From an uncultured Blautia sp. (lineage in GTDB: Bacteria > Bacillota > Clostridia > Lachnospirales > Lachnospiraceae), in the NCBI RefSeq assembly GCF_934372025.1, contig NZ_CAKROJ010000025.1, positions 1 through 32,573 of the forward strand: 32,573 nt of DNA. The letters run 5' to 3'. This document shows, piece by piece, positions 23,092 through 30,963 of this stretch. Below the pieces are notes generated by a model. That model was not told where the DNA came from. It made no database searches and saw only the letters and a list, made by a program, of their open reading frames with translations. The position numbers were made by a program, and so were the translations under genes. Each line of letters starts with the position of its first letter. The stretch's first letter is position 1.

Positions 23092-23997
23092 TTATCCTTT
23101 CGCGATACGTTTTGCCACCATACCGGACAAACCGTTGATAATTAATACAAATAAAAGAATCACAACTGCTGTTGCAGATGCCTGATTCATATGAAGACCT
23201 TCACTTGAAAGTACATACATATGAAGTGCCAGTGTACGACCGGATCCCATCAAATTCGGTACCTGAGCAACTGTTCCTGATGTGTAAAGAAGTGCTGCTG
23301 TTTCTCCAATAATACGTCCGATTGCAAGAATGATTCCTGCCAGAATTCCTGGAACTGCTGACGGCAGTACAATTGTAAAGATAGTTCGCAGTTTACCTGC
23401 TCCAAGACCAAAGCTTGCTTCTCTGTAAGAATCCGGAACTGCTTTTAATGCTTCTTCAGCGGTTCTCATAATCAATGGAAGAACCATGATAACAAGCGTA
23501 CATGCACCTGCCAGAAGAGACATTCCCCAATGAAGCGCTGTTACGAAAAACAACATACCAAAGAGGCCATATACGATGGAAGGAATACCGGAAAGGGTCT
23601 CTGCTGTGATACGGATAATCTGTACCAGTTTATTTCCTTTTTTAGCATATTCTACAAGATAGATTGCTGCAAAAATTCCAAGCGGAGCTGCAATCACAAG
23701 TGACAGAGCTGTCATAATAAATGTGTTTATCAAAGACGGCATCAGAGAAACATTTTCTGATGTATATTCCATACTGAACAGACTTGGTGTCAGATACGGA
23801 ATACCTTTTACAAGAATGTACGCAACCAGGAAAAGCAATACTGCAAAAGTAACAACAGCTGCTCCAACTGTCAAAAGTGCAAGCACTCCTGATCCCGGAT
23901 GACGCAGATAAGATCTCATATGATCTGCGGTTGATGTTTCATTTCTTTTTTTCATTTTTTCCACCATCGGTTCTGCTACTGCTGTGTTAGTTTGCAT
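23092..23997 (-). CDS. pstA: Phosphate ABC transporter permease PstA
   Basis: 301 aa with six predicted membrane segments after a cytosolic N-terminus (about 1-45). The EAA loop is seen as EEALKAVPDSYREASFGLGAGKLRTIFTIVLP, followed by GIILAIGRIIGETAALLYTSG. It overlaps the end of pstC by 11 bp, and AGGAGG lies 7 nt before the ATG, so translation is coupled. It forms the membrane channel with PstC. Confidence 0.94.
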   Translation of the reverse strand: MQTNTAVAEPMVEKMKKRNETSTADHMRSYLRHPGSGVLALLTVGAAVVTFAVLLFLVAYILVKGIPYLTPSLFSMEYTSENVSLMPSLINTFIMTALSLVIAAPLGIFAAIYLVEYAKKGNKLVQIIRITAETLSGIPSIVYGLFGMLFFVTALHWGMSLLAGACTLVIMVLPLIMRTAEEALKAVPDSYREASFGLGAGKLRTIFTIVLPSAVPGILAGIILAIGRIIGETAALLYTSGTVAQVPNLMGSGRTLALHMYVLSSEGLHMNQASATAVVILLFVLIINGLSGMVAKRIAKG

Positions 23998-24844
23998 TTT
24001 CTGACCTCCTGTTCAACAGGGAAAGACTCAGGTTGATGATCAGGATAAATACAAAAAGTACAACTCCTGTTGCGATCAGTGCCTCTCTGTGAAGTCCTGT
24101 TGCATAGCCCATTTCTGTTACGATGTTTGCTGTCATAGTACGAAGACCTTTCAGCAGTCCGGCAGGCATTCTCGCCTGATTTCCGGCAACCATGATAACC
24201 GCCATTGTTTCACCGATCGCACGACCGATACCAAGAACAACAGCTGCAAGAATTCCTGATTTTGCGGCTGGAAGCATAACTACAAAAATACTTCTTTCCT
24301 TTGTTGCTCCCAGTGCAAGGGAACCTTCATAATAACTTTCCGGAACACTTCTAATCGCTGATTCTGTTGGACCGATGATCGTCGGCAGGATCATGATTCC
24401 CAGAAGAAGTGAAGCAGCCAGCCAACTGGTTCCTGTTCCACCAAATGTGCTTCTGATCAGTGGAACCATAAGTACCAGGCCGAAGAAACCATATACGATA
24501 GAAGGAACACCTGCCATCAGTTCAATTCCGGATTTCAGTGGACGGTAAATTTTCTGTGGACAATAACGTGCCATAAATACCGAAGTTAACAATGCAATCG
24601 GAACTCCAACCAGGATTGCTCCGCCTGTTACATAAATACTGGCAATGATCATTGGGAAAATTCCAAATTTATCATTGGATGGTTTCCATACTGTTCCCAA
24701 AAGAAATTTCAGCGGTCCGATCTTGGCAATCGCCGGAATTCCGTTAGCAAACAGAAACAAACAAATCAGAAATACTGCCAGGACTGATGCGCAGGCAGCC
24801 ACCATAAATACAATTTTCATGGCCTGTTCTTTAAATCTATTCAT
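23987..24844 (-). CDS. pstC: Phosphate ABC transporter permease PstC
   Basis: 285 aa from the ATG at 24844. An in-frame ATG 48 bp earlier lies next to the intergenic hairpin and has no ribosome site, whereas GAGAGGA precedes the chosen one. Six membrane segments are predicted. Family blocks: GPLKFLLGTVWKP, GVPIALLTSVFMARYCP, AGVPSIVYGFFGLVLMVPLI, the EAA loop ESAIRSVPESYYEGSLALGATKERSIFVVMLP, and GRAIGETMAVIMVAGN. It pairs with PstA. Confidence 0.93.
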   Translation of the reverse strand: MNRFKEQAMKIVFMVAACASVLAVFLICLFLFANGIPAIAKIGPLKFLLGTVWKPSNDKFGIFPMIIASIYVTGGAILVGVPIALLTSVFMARYCPQKIYRPLKSGIELMAGVPSIVYGFFGLVLMVPLIRSTFGGTGTSWLAASLLLGIMILPTIIGPTESAIRSVPESYYEGSLALGATKERSIFVVMLPAAKSGILAAVVLGIGRAIGETMAVIMVAGNQARMPAGLLKGLRTMTANIVTEMGYATGLHREALIATGVVLFVFILIINLSLSLLNRRSENAN

Positions 24845-24875
24845 ACAGGATTCTTCCTCTCTCATACCGGACACA

Positions 24876-24905
24876 AGCGAAGCCCGGATCACCGGGCTTT
24901 CCGCT
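24876..24905 (-). other. Intergenic hairpin between pstS and pstC
   Basis: AAGCCCGG (24880-24887) pairs with CCGGGCTT (24892-24899) around a 4-nt loop, extended by AGCG/CGCT. No T run follows. Such a stem can protect the 3' end of pstS mRNA or attenuate, giving more binding protein than permease. Function inferred. Confidence 0.55.
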
Positions 24906-24929
24906 TAAGTCTATCTCTATCTGTCAAAC

Positions 24930-25793
24930 TTATTTTGCAAGGTCTTCCCAGTCTGTAGTCTCACCTGTGAAGATGGATTTTACCTGGTCACTGGTCAGCT
25001 CATCAACATCATTATCATTGTTTACTACTACTGCAATACCGTCTCTTGCAATTTCAGTAGCTGTAAGGTTTTCTTTTGTTTCTTCATCTTTCAGTTCACG
25101 GGATGCCATACCGATATCGCAGATACCTTCTGCTGCGGATGTAATACCTGTTGTGGAATCACTCTGCTGTACTTCTACAGTGATTTTTCCACCATTTGCT
25201 TTCTCATATGCTTCTTTCAGTTTTTCCATAACCGGTGTTACAGAAGAAGAACCTGCAACAACAACTTTGCCTTCTGCATCACTCTGCTCATAAGCTTTTG
25301 CATCATCTGCAACCTTGATGTATCCGTTGTCTTCAACGATCTGCTGTCCATCAGCGCTCATGATGTAGTTTTCAAAATCCTGTGCTGCATCACTGAGTTT
25401 ATCAGTTGTAATGATATTGAATGGACGGGATACTTTGTATGTATCGTTTGCTACGTTTTCTGCAGAAGCCTCAGCACCGTCGATCTTAACTGCTTTTACT
25501 GTATCATTCAGAGAACCAAGTGAGATGTATCCGATTGCATTTTCATCACCAGCTACTGTTGTCATCATAACAGATGTGCTGTTTGTGATGCTTGCATCTT
25601 CTGTTGTCATATCTACTTTTTCATCTCCCTGTTTCTCTTCGATTCCGAACAGTTCAATGAAAGCGCCTCTTGTTCCGGATCCGTCTTCACGGGATATAAC
25701 ATCAATGGCTCCGCTTGCTGCGCTTGCTGTTGCTGCAAATGCGGTTGTTCCAATAAGTGCTGCTGTTACGATTGCTAAAACTTTTTTCTTCAT
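24930..25793 (-). CDS. pstS: Phosphate-binding protein PstS, halves in circularly permuted order
   Basis: 287 aa. A signal peptide (1 to about 26, ending TASAAS) has no lipobox Cys. The mature chain starts with the block normally found in the second half of PstS: DVISREDGSGTRGAFIEL (phosphate-binding SGTR loop), AIGYISLGSLNDTVKAVKID, SRPFNIIT, NYIMSADGQQIV. It then runs into what is normally the N-terminal start: VVVAGSSSVTPVMEKLKEAY, VQQSDSTTGITSAAEGICDI, GMASRELKDEE, DGIAVVVNNDNDVDELTSDQ, ending IFTGETTDWEDL, which in ordinary PstS leads into the first block. All binding loops are present, so it should still bind phosphate. It is first in the operon, with AGAGGAG upstream and Pho boxes at 25874-25913. 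Confidence 0.88.
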   Translation of the reverse strand: MKKKVLAIVTAALIGTTAFAATASAASGAIDVISREDGSGTRGAFIELFGIEEKQGDEKVDMTTEDASITNSTSVMMTTVAGDENAIGYISLGSLNDTVKAVKIDGAEASAENVANDTYKVSRPFNIITTDKLSDAAQDFENYIMSADGQQIVEDNGYIKVADDAKAYEQSDAEGKVVVAGSSSVTPVMEKLKEAYEKANGGKITVEVQQSDSTTGITSAAEGICDIGMASRELKDEETKENLTATEIARDGIAVVVNNDNDVDELTSDQVKSIFTGETTDWEDLAK

Positions 25794-25858
25794 GATAAAA
25801 TCTCCTCTTTATTTGCTTTATTTAATTTTTGTTTTTTTCTTTCTCATTGACAAGTGCA

Positions 25859-25913
25859 ATTATATGGAAACAAAGTAAAATACATAATCCTAACACTGTA
25901 AAATCTTTGTAAA
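25859..25913 (-). promoter_or_regulatory. pst promoter with Pho boxes
   Basis: On the minus strand TTTACA occurs at 25908-25913 and 25897-25902, exactly 11 bp apart, with a further TTTTAC at 25875-25880 in the same register (the repeat at 25886 is degenerate). TATAAT lies at 25859-25864. Six-base repeats with 5-bp gaps are the known PhoB/PhoP pattern, so phosphate-starvation induction is expected. Confidence 0.75.
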
Positions 25914-25951
25914 AAAGAGACCACAGCTTATTTTTATAAACTGTGATCTCT
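25911..25951 (-). terminator. Terminator after the CotF-like gene
   Basis: AGAGA-CCACAG (25916-25926) pairs with CTGTG-ATCTCT (25941-25951), and the minus transcript runs straight into TTTTTT, whose end forms part of the first Pho box. Confidence 0.8.
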
Positions 25952-25963
25952 TATATATACTAT

Positions 25964-26422
25964 TTATGCCATTCCATTTACCGTTTTGTATTTGTATAGC
26001 ATTTCTGCATGATTCTGTTCTTCTACCTGAATATCCGCAAGCAGCTTACGTATTCCACTGTCACCAAAAGCAAATACATTTGAGTTGTATTCTCCGGATA
26101 CCAGTTTTTCTGATGCAATACAGTCTGTTGCCAGAAAAGCATCCTGCTGTTTGTCCTCCGGAGAACTCATCGCTGTATAGCTTGCCTTCGGCTGATAGTC
26201 TTTTCCATGATTGTCATTGCAGTTACACTGCGGAACTTCTCCTCTCAGTACACGGTCAAGAGAATCATAATGTTCTCTTTCCTTCTGCTGCAAATTCTGA
26301 AAAAGATTTTTTAATTCAGGATCTTTTGCCTGCTGTGCATATCTTCCATATTTCTCAATACAACTTTTTTCCTGTGTCTGTAAATCTTCGATCGTGGTAC
26401 GTTCTTTTTCCTTTAATATCAT
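25964..26422 (-). CDS. Ferritin-like/CotF-type spore coat protein
   Basis: 152 aa in two helical halves. The N-terminal half (TIEDLQTQEKSCIEKYGRYA, then KEREHYDSLDRVLRG) and the C-terminal half (DCIASEKLVSGEYNSNVFAF, EEQNHAEMLYKYKTVNGMA) resemble the CotF/ferritin-like fold, with possible metal ligands in ExxxH and EEQNH. A linker contains CNCNDNHGKDY. CotF relatives are spore-coat or sporulation-associated proteins, but the ExxH spacing also fits rubrerythrin-like domains. It lies alone upstream of the pst promoter with its own terminator. Moderate certainty. Confidence 0.6.
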   Translation of the reverse strand: MILKEKERTTIEDLQTQEKSCIEKYGRYAQQAKDPELKNLFQNLQQKEREHYDSLDRVLRGEVPQCNCNDNHGKDYQPKASYTAMSSPEDKQQDAFLATDCIASEKLVSGEYNSNVFAFGDSGIRKLLADIQVEEQNHAEMLYKYKTVNGMA

Positions 26423-26483
26423 CGTATCCGCTTCCTCTCTTTCATTTTACAATACGATGATAGTATTCGTCATACGGGAAATT

Positions 26484-26906
26484 TTATGCGTTTTTTCCTA
26501 AAATAATCTCAATCAGACATTTATCCAGCATGAGCGTACGATTCCATGGATTAAGAATCACGCCCTCTATTTCCTCTGTCTGAATTGCAAGCTGAAACAA
26601 TTTAGCAATATCTGTCAGAAATGTAGACTTGACCCCTCCGCCGCCTTTCAGTTCTTCTTCAAAACTGGTGAATGCTGCCCACCAGTTTTTTCCATCTTCT
26701 GTTTTGATTGCCTCCAGCCGAATCTGCCCATCACCTTTCGGCGCTTCTACAGCAATGATCAACTGTCCGTTTTCCTTCATTCGTCTTCGGAGCACTGTCA
26801 GTGTATGTGCCAGCATTTCCTGCGATGCTTCCTGCTGCAGACCTCTGATCGCCTCTTCGATTTTTTCATTCCCCTGTAAACCTTTGTCTGTTTTACAATC
26901 TTTCAT
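26484..26906 (-). CDS. SseB-domain protein
   Basis: 140 aa, cytosolic. The central part (LIIAVEAPKGDGQIRLEAIK, WWAAFTSFEEELKGGGGVKS, IEGVILNPWNRTLMLDKCLI) has the alternating strand pattern and the ILNPW-type block of the SseB N-terminal domain. The N-terminal 40 residues are a charged helix. SseB-type domains occur in many Gram-positive proteins of unknown role; no enzyme motif is seen. It lies 24 bp downstream of the YjjG-type phosphatase gene and is probably co-transcribed. Confidence 0.7.
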   Translation of the reverse strand: MKDCKTDKGLQGNEKIEEAIRGLQQEASQEMLAHTLTVLRRRMKENGQLIIAVEAPKGDGQIRLEAIKTEDGKNWWAAFTSFEEELKGGGGVKSTFLTDIAKLFQLAIQTEEIEGVILNPWNRTLMLDKCLIEIILGKNA

Positions 26907-26930
26907 TACTCCACCTCTGAATTTATATTG

Positions 26931-27635
26931 TTATAAAATTTTCTCTAATTCTGCTAATTCATGTACAACATAATCTGCCGGTTTTCCACTTTTTGTTTTT
27001 ACTTCCCTGTACTTTTCCACCGAAGGCACATACCAGCACGTGGACATTCCATAAGCCCTGCCTCCGGTGATATCTGCTGTCAGTGAATCGCCGATCATCA
27101 TACATTCCTCTGGTTTAATTCCTGGAAGTTCTCTCATGCAACCATCAAAAAACTGCTTTCCCGGTTTATCTGATCCAAGCTTTTCGGACACAAAACAATG
27201 TGCAAAATATTTCAGCATATCTGCTTTCTTAAGTCGGTTGATCTGTTGGTCATATGGTCCGTTGCTAGCTGCACAGAGGCAGTAATTCTTCTTATATAAA
27301 TACTGCAGAATTTCTTCTGCGCCTGCAACCGGTACTGCACTCAGGTTAAGAAGTCTGCGGAATTCTTTTTCCATTTTCACGCCATCTGCTGTCAGACCAA
27401 GATGCTGTAAAATTGCCTGCCAACGCACATAAAAAAGATCATCCATCGTCAGTTCCTTGCGTTCTATTCTCTGCCAGATCCTATTGTTTTCTTCTGTAAA
27501 AACAGAAAACATTTCCGTTCTGTATTCCAGTCCCGCTTTCTGAAAACACTGTTTCATCGCCCAGGCTGCCGCTGCATCAAAATCCAAAAGTGTGTTATCA
27601 ATGTCCAGAAAAAGGACCTTTATTTTGTTATACAT
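26931..27635 (-). CDS. HAD-family nucleotidase/phosphatase, YjjG type
   Basis: 234 aa. HAD motif I is FLDIDNTLLDFD (nucleophile Asp near 10; its partner is also Asp), motif II is AASNG, motif III is the Lys in KLGSDKPGKQFF, and motif IV is MIGDSLTADITGG. A helical cap follows motif I. The DIDNTLLDFD form is characteristic of YjjG/YfnB-like noncanonical pyrimidine nucleotidases, which hydrolyse unusual nucleoside monophosphates. AGGAAAAAAT stands just before the ATG. SseB follows in the same unit. Confidence 0.82.
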   Translation of the reverse strand: MYNKIKVLFLDIDNTLLDFDAAAAWAMKQCFQKAGLEYRTEMFSVFTEENNRIWQRIERKELTMDDLFYVRWQAILQHLGLTADGVKMEKEFRRLLNLSAVPVAGAEEILQYLYKKNYCLCAASNGPYDQQINRLKKADMLKYFAHCFVSEKLGSDKPGKQFFDGCMRELPGIKPEECMMIGDSLTADITGGRAYGMSTCWYVPSVEKYREVKTKSGKPADYVVHELAELEKIL

Positions 27636-27660
27636 ATTTTTTCCTCTTACTGTTGAACAT

Positions 27661-27715
27661 AAAATCCTCCAGGTAGAAGGTCTTTTCCAACTGAAACATC
27701 TGCCTGGAGGATTTT
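27661..27715 (-). terminator. Terminator after the AllA-like gene
   Basis: AAAATCCTCCAGG (27661-27673) pairs perfectly with CCTGGAGGATTTT (27703-27715), a 13-bp stem with a T-containing end on the minus strand. Confidence 0.75.
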
Positions 27716-27731
27716 CACTTTATGTATCTAT

Positions 27732-28220
27732 TTACAGAGTAATTTTAAACCAGTCTTTCTCTTCGAATTCAACAACTGTACAGTCATTTGCATATGTACA
27801 TTCCGGAAGAACGATCATTGCATGAAGTTCATCATTATTCAATGGAAGCGGGCAGAGATGCCAGACTGCTGCATTGATCTTTACCATACATCCTTTCGGT
27901 ACGATAAATGCCTTTGCCAGTTCCGGAACCGGTGTTCCGCCGGAAGCCGGTGCTACGTGAATGATCATATCATCATCCAGTGCTACAATTCCCTCCCATG
28001 TAGTTGTATGATACTCTGCCATCTTGATGATTCTTTCATCTTTTCGAACAGCAATTGGTGAAAATGCTATACTTCCTACGCTGGTTCCTGATATACAATC
28101 CGGATAAAATTTGTGGATTTCTCCCTGTAAAGGATATCCCTCCGGTTCTGTCATACTGCAGAATGTTCCGTATGGAGCAAAATCTGCTGTATTGATCTTT
28201 ACTGCTTTTACTTCTCTCAT
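27732..28220 (-). CDS. Ureidoglycolate-lyase-like cupin (AllA superfamily)
   Basis: 162 aa, one domain. Features matching AllA: an N-terminal FAPYGTFCS (AllA: FSAYGDV type), MAEYHTTTWEGIVALDDD, AFIVPKGCMVKINAAVWHLC (the metal-side WH) and the C-terminal NDCTVVEF. AllA releases urea (or ammonia) and glyoxylate from ureidoglycolate, but no other allantoin-degradation gene is in the window, so it may act on another substrate. It has its own promoter and terminator. AGAGGAGG is 9 nt upstream of the ATG. Confidence 0.65.
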   Translation of the reverse strand: MREVKAVKINTADFAPYGTFCSMTEPEGYPLQGEIHKFYPDCISGTSVGSIAFSPIAVRKDERIIKMAEYHTTTWEGIVALDDDMIIHVAPASGGTPVPELAKAFIVPKGCMVKINAAVWHLCPLPLNNDELHAMIVLPECTYANDCTVVEFEEKDWFKITL

Positions 28221-28276
28221 TAGAAAAACCTCCTCTGCTTTTTAATAAAAACCCCATAACTCACCAATTATCTATT

Positions 28277-28305
28277 AGTATAACACAGAGAGGTCATATC
28301 CTCAA
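28277..28305 (-). promoter_or_regulatory. Promoter for the AllA-like gene
   Basis: TTGAGG (28300-28305) overlaps the thiE stop; TATACT lies 17 bp on (28277-28282) on the minus strand. Confidence 0.5.
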
Positions 28306-28886
28306 GAGTATCGCATCATATATGACATCATGCAGCCGCCTCGTGCACCTGCCGCTTTTACAAGTTCTATATTTTCCGGTGTAATTCCTCCGATTGCAAA
28401 TACTGGTATATTTCCATTTGCTCTACAATAATCACTGATTTCTTTTACAAAGGAAAGGCCCTGCCCTTTTACTCCTTTCTTACATTCCGTTTCAAAAATT
28501 GTTCCGAGGATGATCTGTGTTGCGCCATGTGCCAAAGCATTTTTCACATCTGCCAGGCTATGGCAGGAAACACTGATCTTTTCAAAACCGAGCAGACTTT
28601 CTTCACATGCTAAAAGAGATGTCACAGACAGATGAATATTTTTACATCCTAATTTTCTGGCAATTTCATATCTGGAATGCAGATAGCACGAAACACAATA
28701 TTCCGCACAGAGTTCCAACACTTCTGCTGACAGTCTTTCATACTCCTCGTCTGACAGATCCCTTTCTCTTAAAATAAGTTCGCACGGATGCAGCGAAAGT
28801 ACCTGGCGAATCTGCTCCAGATAATCTCCCTTTACCAGATGTCTGTTTGTAATGACAACCGTATCCTTAAACATAGATATAATCAT
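28302..28886 (-). CDS. Thiamine-phosphate synthase family protein (ThiE/TenI)
   Basis: 194 aa, TIM-barrel. ThiE joins the thiazole and pyrimidine moieties of thiamine; TenI relatives aromatise the thiazole product. Seen: VVITNRHLVKGDYLEQI, LILRERDLSDEEYERLS (R-x-K region altered to RERD), NIHLSVTSL, SVSCHSLADVKNALAHGATQ, ILGTIFETECKKGVKGQGLS, and PVFAIGGITPENIELVKAAGARG (phosphate loop). The RERD and HLSV positions lack the Lys and Asp of canonical ThiE, so TenI-type function is possible. It overlaps the end of thiH by 20 bp and is last in the operon. Confidence 0.7.
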   Translation of the reverse strand: MIISMFKDTVVITNRHLVKGDYLEQIRQVLSLHPCELILRERDLSDEEYERLSAEVLELCAEYCVSCYLHSRYEIARKLGCKNIHLSVTSLLACEESLLGFEKISVSCHSLADVKNALAHGATQIILGTIFETECKKGVKGQGLSFVKEISDYCRANGNIPVFAIGGITPENIELVKAAGARGGCMMSYMMRYS

Positions 28887-30126
28887 TCAGCACCGGCTGA
28901 AGGCCTCCTTCTTCCATGTCATGATACATTTTATCAAAGGATCTGCTGTCGTTGATCTCAAACTGCTCATCACCAACATCTTCCTCTGTTTTTCCCTCGT
29001 ATTTCTCTTCATGGTCTCCAATTCCTGTGGATACACCGGCTGAAACCTTAGTCGCACAGATCTTTGTAATTCCATTTCTGAATTCTTTGCTTTCACGGCT
29101 TGAAACTGTAATGCCGGCAAAAGGTAAAAAGATTCGATATGCACAAAGCACCTGACAAAGTTCTTTTTCCCCCACATCTCTTGGATTGATCTTGTCATTA
29201 TTTACAATTGGACGAAGTCTCGGACAACTTAAGGAAAGCTCTGCATGAGGATATTTTCGGTTCAGATAATATACATGAAGTGCAGTTGCCAGTGCATCCT
29301 TTCGAAAATCATCCAGCCCAAGAAGTGCAGAAAATCCGGCACCTCTCATACCACCCATGATTGCCCTCTCCTGTGCGTCAAAACGATATGGCCATACACG
29401 TTTATGCCCCAGCAAATGCAAAGTTTCGTATTTATCTGCATTGTATGTCTCCTGAAAAACTGTAACATAATCCACGCCACATTCATGCAGATAACGATAT
29501 TCATCCTCATTAACCGGATATATTTCTATTCCGATATTTCGGAAATATTTTTTTGCAATCTTTACAGCTTCCCCGATATATTCCACATCTGAGTATGTAC
29601 GACTTTCTCCTGTAAGGATCAGAATTTCTTCCATGCCGGTTCTGGCGATAACCTGCATTTCATGTTCCATTTCTTCAAATGTAAGCTTTTTACGACGGAT
29701 TTTATTATAACAGTTAAATCCGCAGTATACACAGTAGTTCTGACAATAATTTGCTATATATAACGGGGTAAAAATATAAACAGTATTTCCAAAATGATTT
29801 TTTGTGATCTCCTCCGCTTTTCTGGCCATCTGCTCCAGAAAAGGAGCTGCTGCCGGTGACAATAATGCTTTGAAATCCTCAATACTGCAGCTTGCATTTG
29901 ATAATGCCCGCTGTACATCAGATGCCGTGTAGGAATCATAATCGTAATTTTCCATTGCTTCCAGAACTTTGTCTTTGATATCTGATGCTATTACCTGCAT
30001 CCCCGGCATATATTCCATATGATTTGTTCGTGAGGACGGATCCTGCTCTAATTTGTGTTTACGCTCCAGTGCTTTGGCAGGAAGTTCATCACTGTCAATA
30101 AAATAAACCTGATTCTCTTCGTTCAT
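28867..30126 (-). CDS. thiH: 2-iminoacetate synthase ThiH (radical SAM)
   Basis: 419 aa. It cleaves tyrosine with a 4Fe-4S/SAM radical to give dehydroglycine for the thiazole of thiamine, plus p-cresol. The radical-SAM motif is CQNYCVYCGF (CxxxCxxC), followed by ILILTGESRTYSDVEYIGEA, EIYPVNEDEYRYLHECGVDY, VFQETYNADKYETLH and SLSCPRLRPI. C-terminal NGITKICATKVSAGVSTGIG is family-typical. It lies 11 bp downstream of thiG and upstream of thiE. Use of ThiH rather than glycine oxidase ThiO fits an anaerobe. Confidence 0.95.
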   Translation of the reverse strand: MNEENQVYFIDSDELPAKALERKHKLEQDPSSRTNHMEYMPGMQVIASDIKDKVLEAMENYDYDSYTASDVQRALSNASCSIEDFKALLSPAAAPFLEQMARKAEEITKNHFGNTVYIFTPLYIANYCQNYCVYCGFNCYNKIRRKKLTFEEMEHEMQVIARTGMEEILILTGESRTYSDVEYIGEAVKIAKKYFRNIGIEIYPVNEDEYRYLHECGVDYVTVFQETYNADKYETLHLLGHKRVWPYRFDAQERAIMGGMRGAGFSALLGLDDFRKDALATALHVYYLNRKYPHAELSLSCPRLRPIVNNDKINPRDVGEKELCQVLCAYRIFLPFAGITVSSRESKEFRNGITKICATKVSAGVSTGIGDHEEKYEGKTEEDVGDEQFEINDSRSFDKMYHDMEEGGLQPVLNDYIYV

Positions 30127-30137
30127 GTCCCTGCTCC

Positions 30138-30914
30138 TTATCTCAAAAATCCAGTAAGTGGGTCTGATGCGCTTCCACCTCTGGCTAAAACTCTTCCCAT
30201 ACCGGTAAGATATGCCTTTCTTCCAGCTTCAATTGCCAGCCGAAATGCTGCAGCCATTTCCGGAACATCACCGGCAGTTGCAATTGCCGTATTAGCCATG
30301 ATAGCTGCTGCTCCCATTTCCATAGCTTCGCAGGCCTGAGACGGTTTTCCGATACCGGCATCTACAATAACAGGAAGATCGATCTCATCAATCAGAACCT
30401 GGATCATTTCTTTTGTAGCAAGTCCCTTATTACTTCCAATAGGTGCCGCAAGAGGCATTACTGCTGCTGCGCCTGCATTCTGCAGATCTCTTGCCACATT
30501 CAGATCAGGATTCATATAAGGCAGTACCACAAATCCTTCCTTTGCAAGAATCTCTGTTGCTCTGATAGTTTCCTGATTATCCGGAAACAGATACTTCATA
30601 TCCCGCATGATCTCTATCTTCACAAAATCACCACATCCCATAGCTCTGCTTAATCTGGCGATTCTGACTGCCTCTTCTGCATTTCTGGCTCCTGAAGTAT
30701 TTGGCAGCAATGTGACCCCTTTTGGAATATAATCCAGAATATTATCACTTTCCTTCGTATTTGCTCTGCGCAATGCCAGTGTGATGATTTCTGCTCCACC
30801 CTGTTCTACTGCCGCCTTAATCAGGTTAATATTATATTTTCCAGATCCTAAAATAAAACGACTGTGAAATTCTTTACCACCAAGTACAAATTTATCTTCC
30901 ATTTTTCTGTTCAT
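30138..30914 (-). CDS. thiG: Thiazole synthase ThiG
   Basis: 258 aa, TIM-barrel. It builds thiamine thiazole from deoxyxylulose phosphate, iminoacetate and sulfur carried by ThiS. Seen: FHSRFILGSGKYN, AAVEQGGAEIITLALRRAN, LPNTSGARNAEEAVRIARLS, DFVKIEIMRDMKYLFPDN (the Schiff-base Lys), LAAPIGSNKGLATKEMI, VDAGIGKPSQACEAMEMGAA and ANTAIATAGD. Length is normal. It lies 49 bp after thiS and has no thiF between them. Confidence 0.95.
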   Translation of the reverse strand: MNRKMEDKFVLGGKEFHSRFILGSGKYNINLIKAAVEQGGAEIITLALRRANTKESDNILDYIPKGVTLLPNTSGARNAEEAVRIARLSRAMGCGDFVKIEIMRDMKYLFPDNQETIRATEILAKEGFVVLPYMNPDLNVARDLQNAGAAAVMPLAAPIGSNKGLATKEMIQVLIDEIDLPVIVDAGIGKPSQACEAMEMGAAAIMANTAIATAGDVPEMAAAFRLAIEAGRKAYLTGMGRVLARGGSASDPLTGFLR

Positions 30915-30963
30915 CCTTTTCCTGTAAAATTTTTATTTCCTGTTACAGAACAAACAGCCTGTC

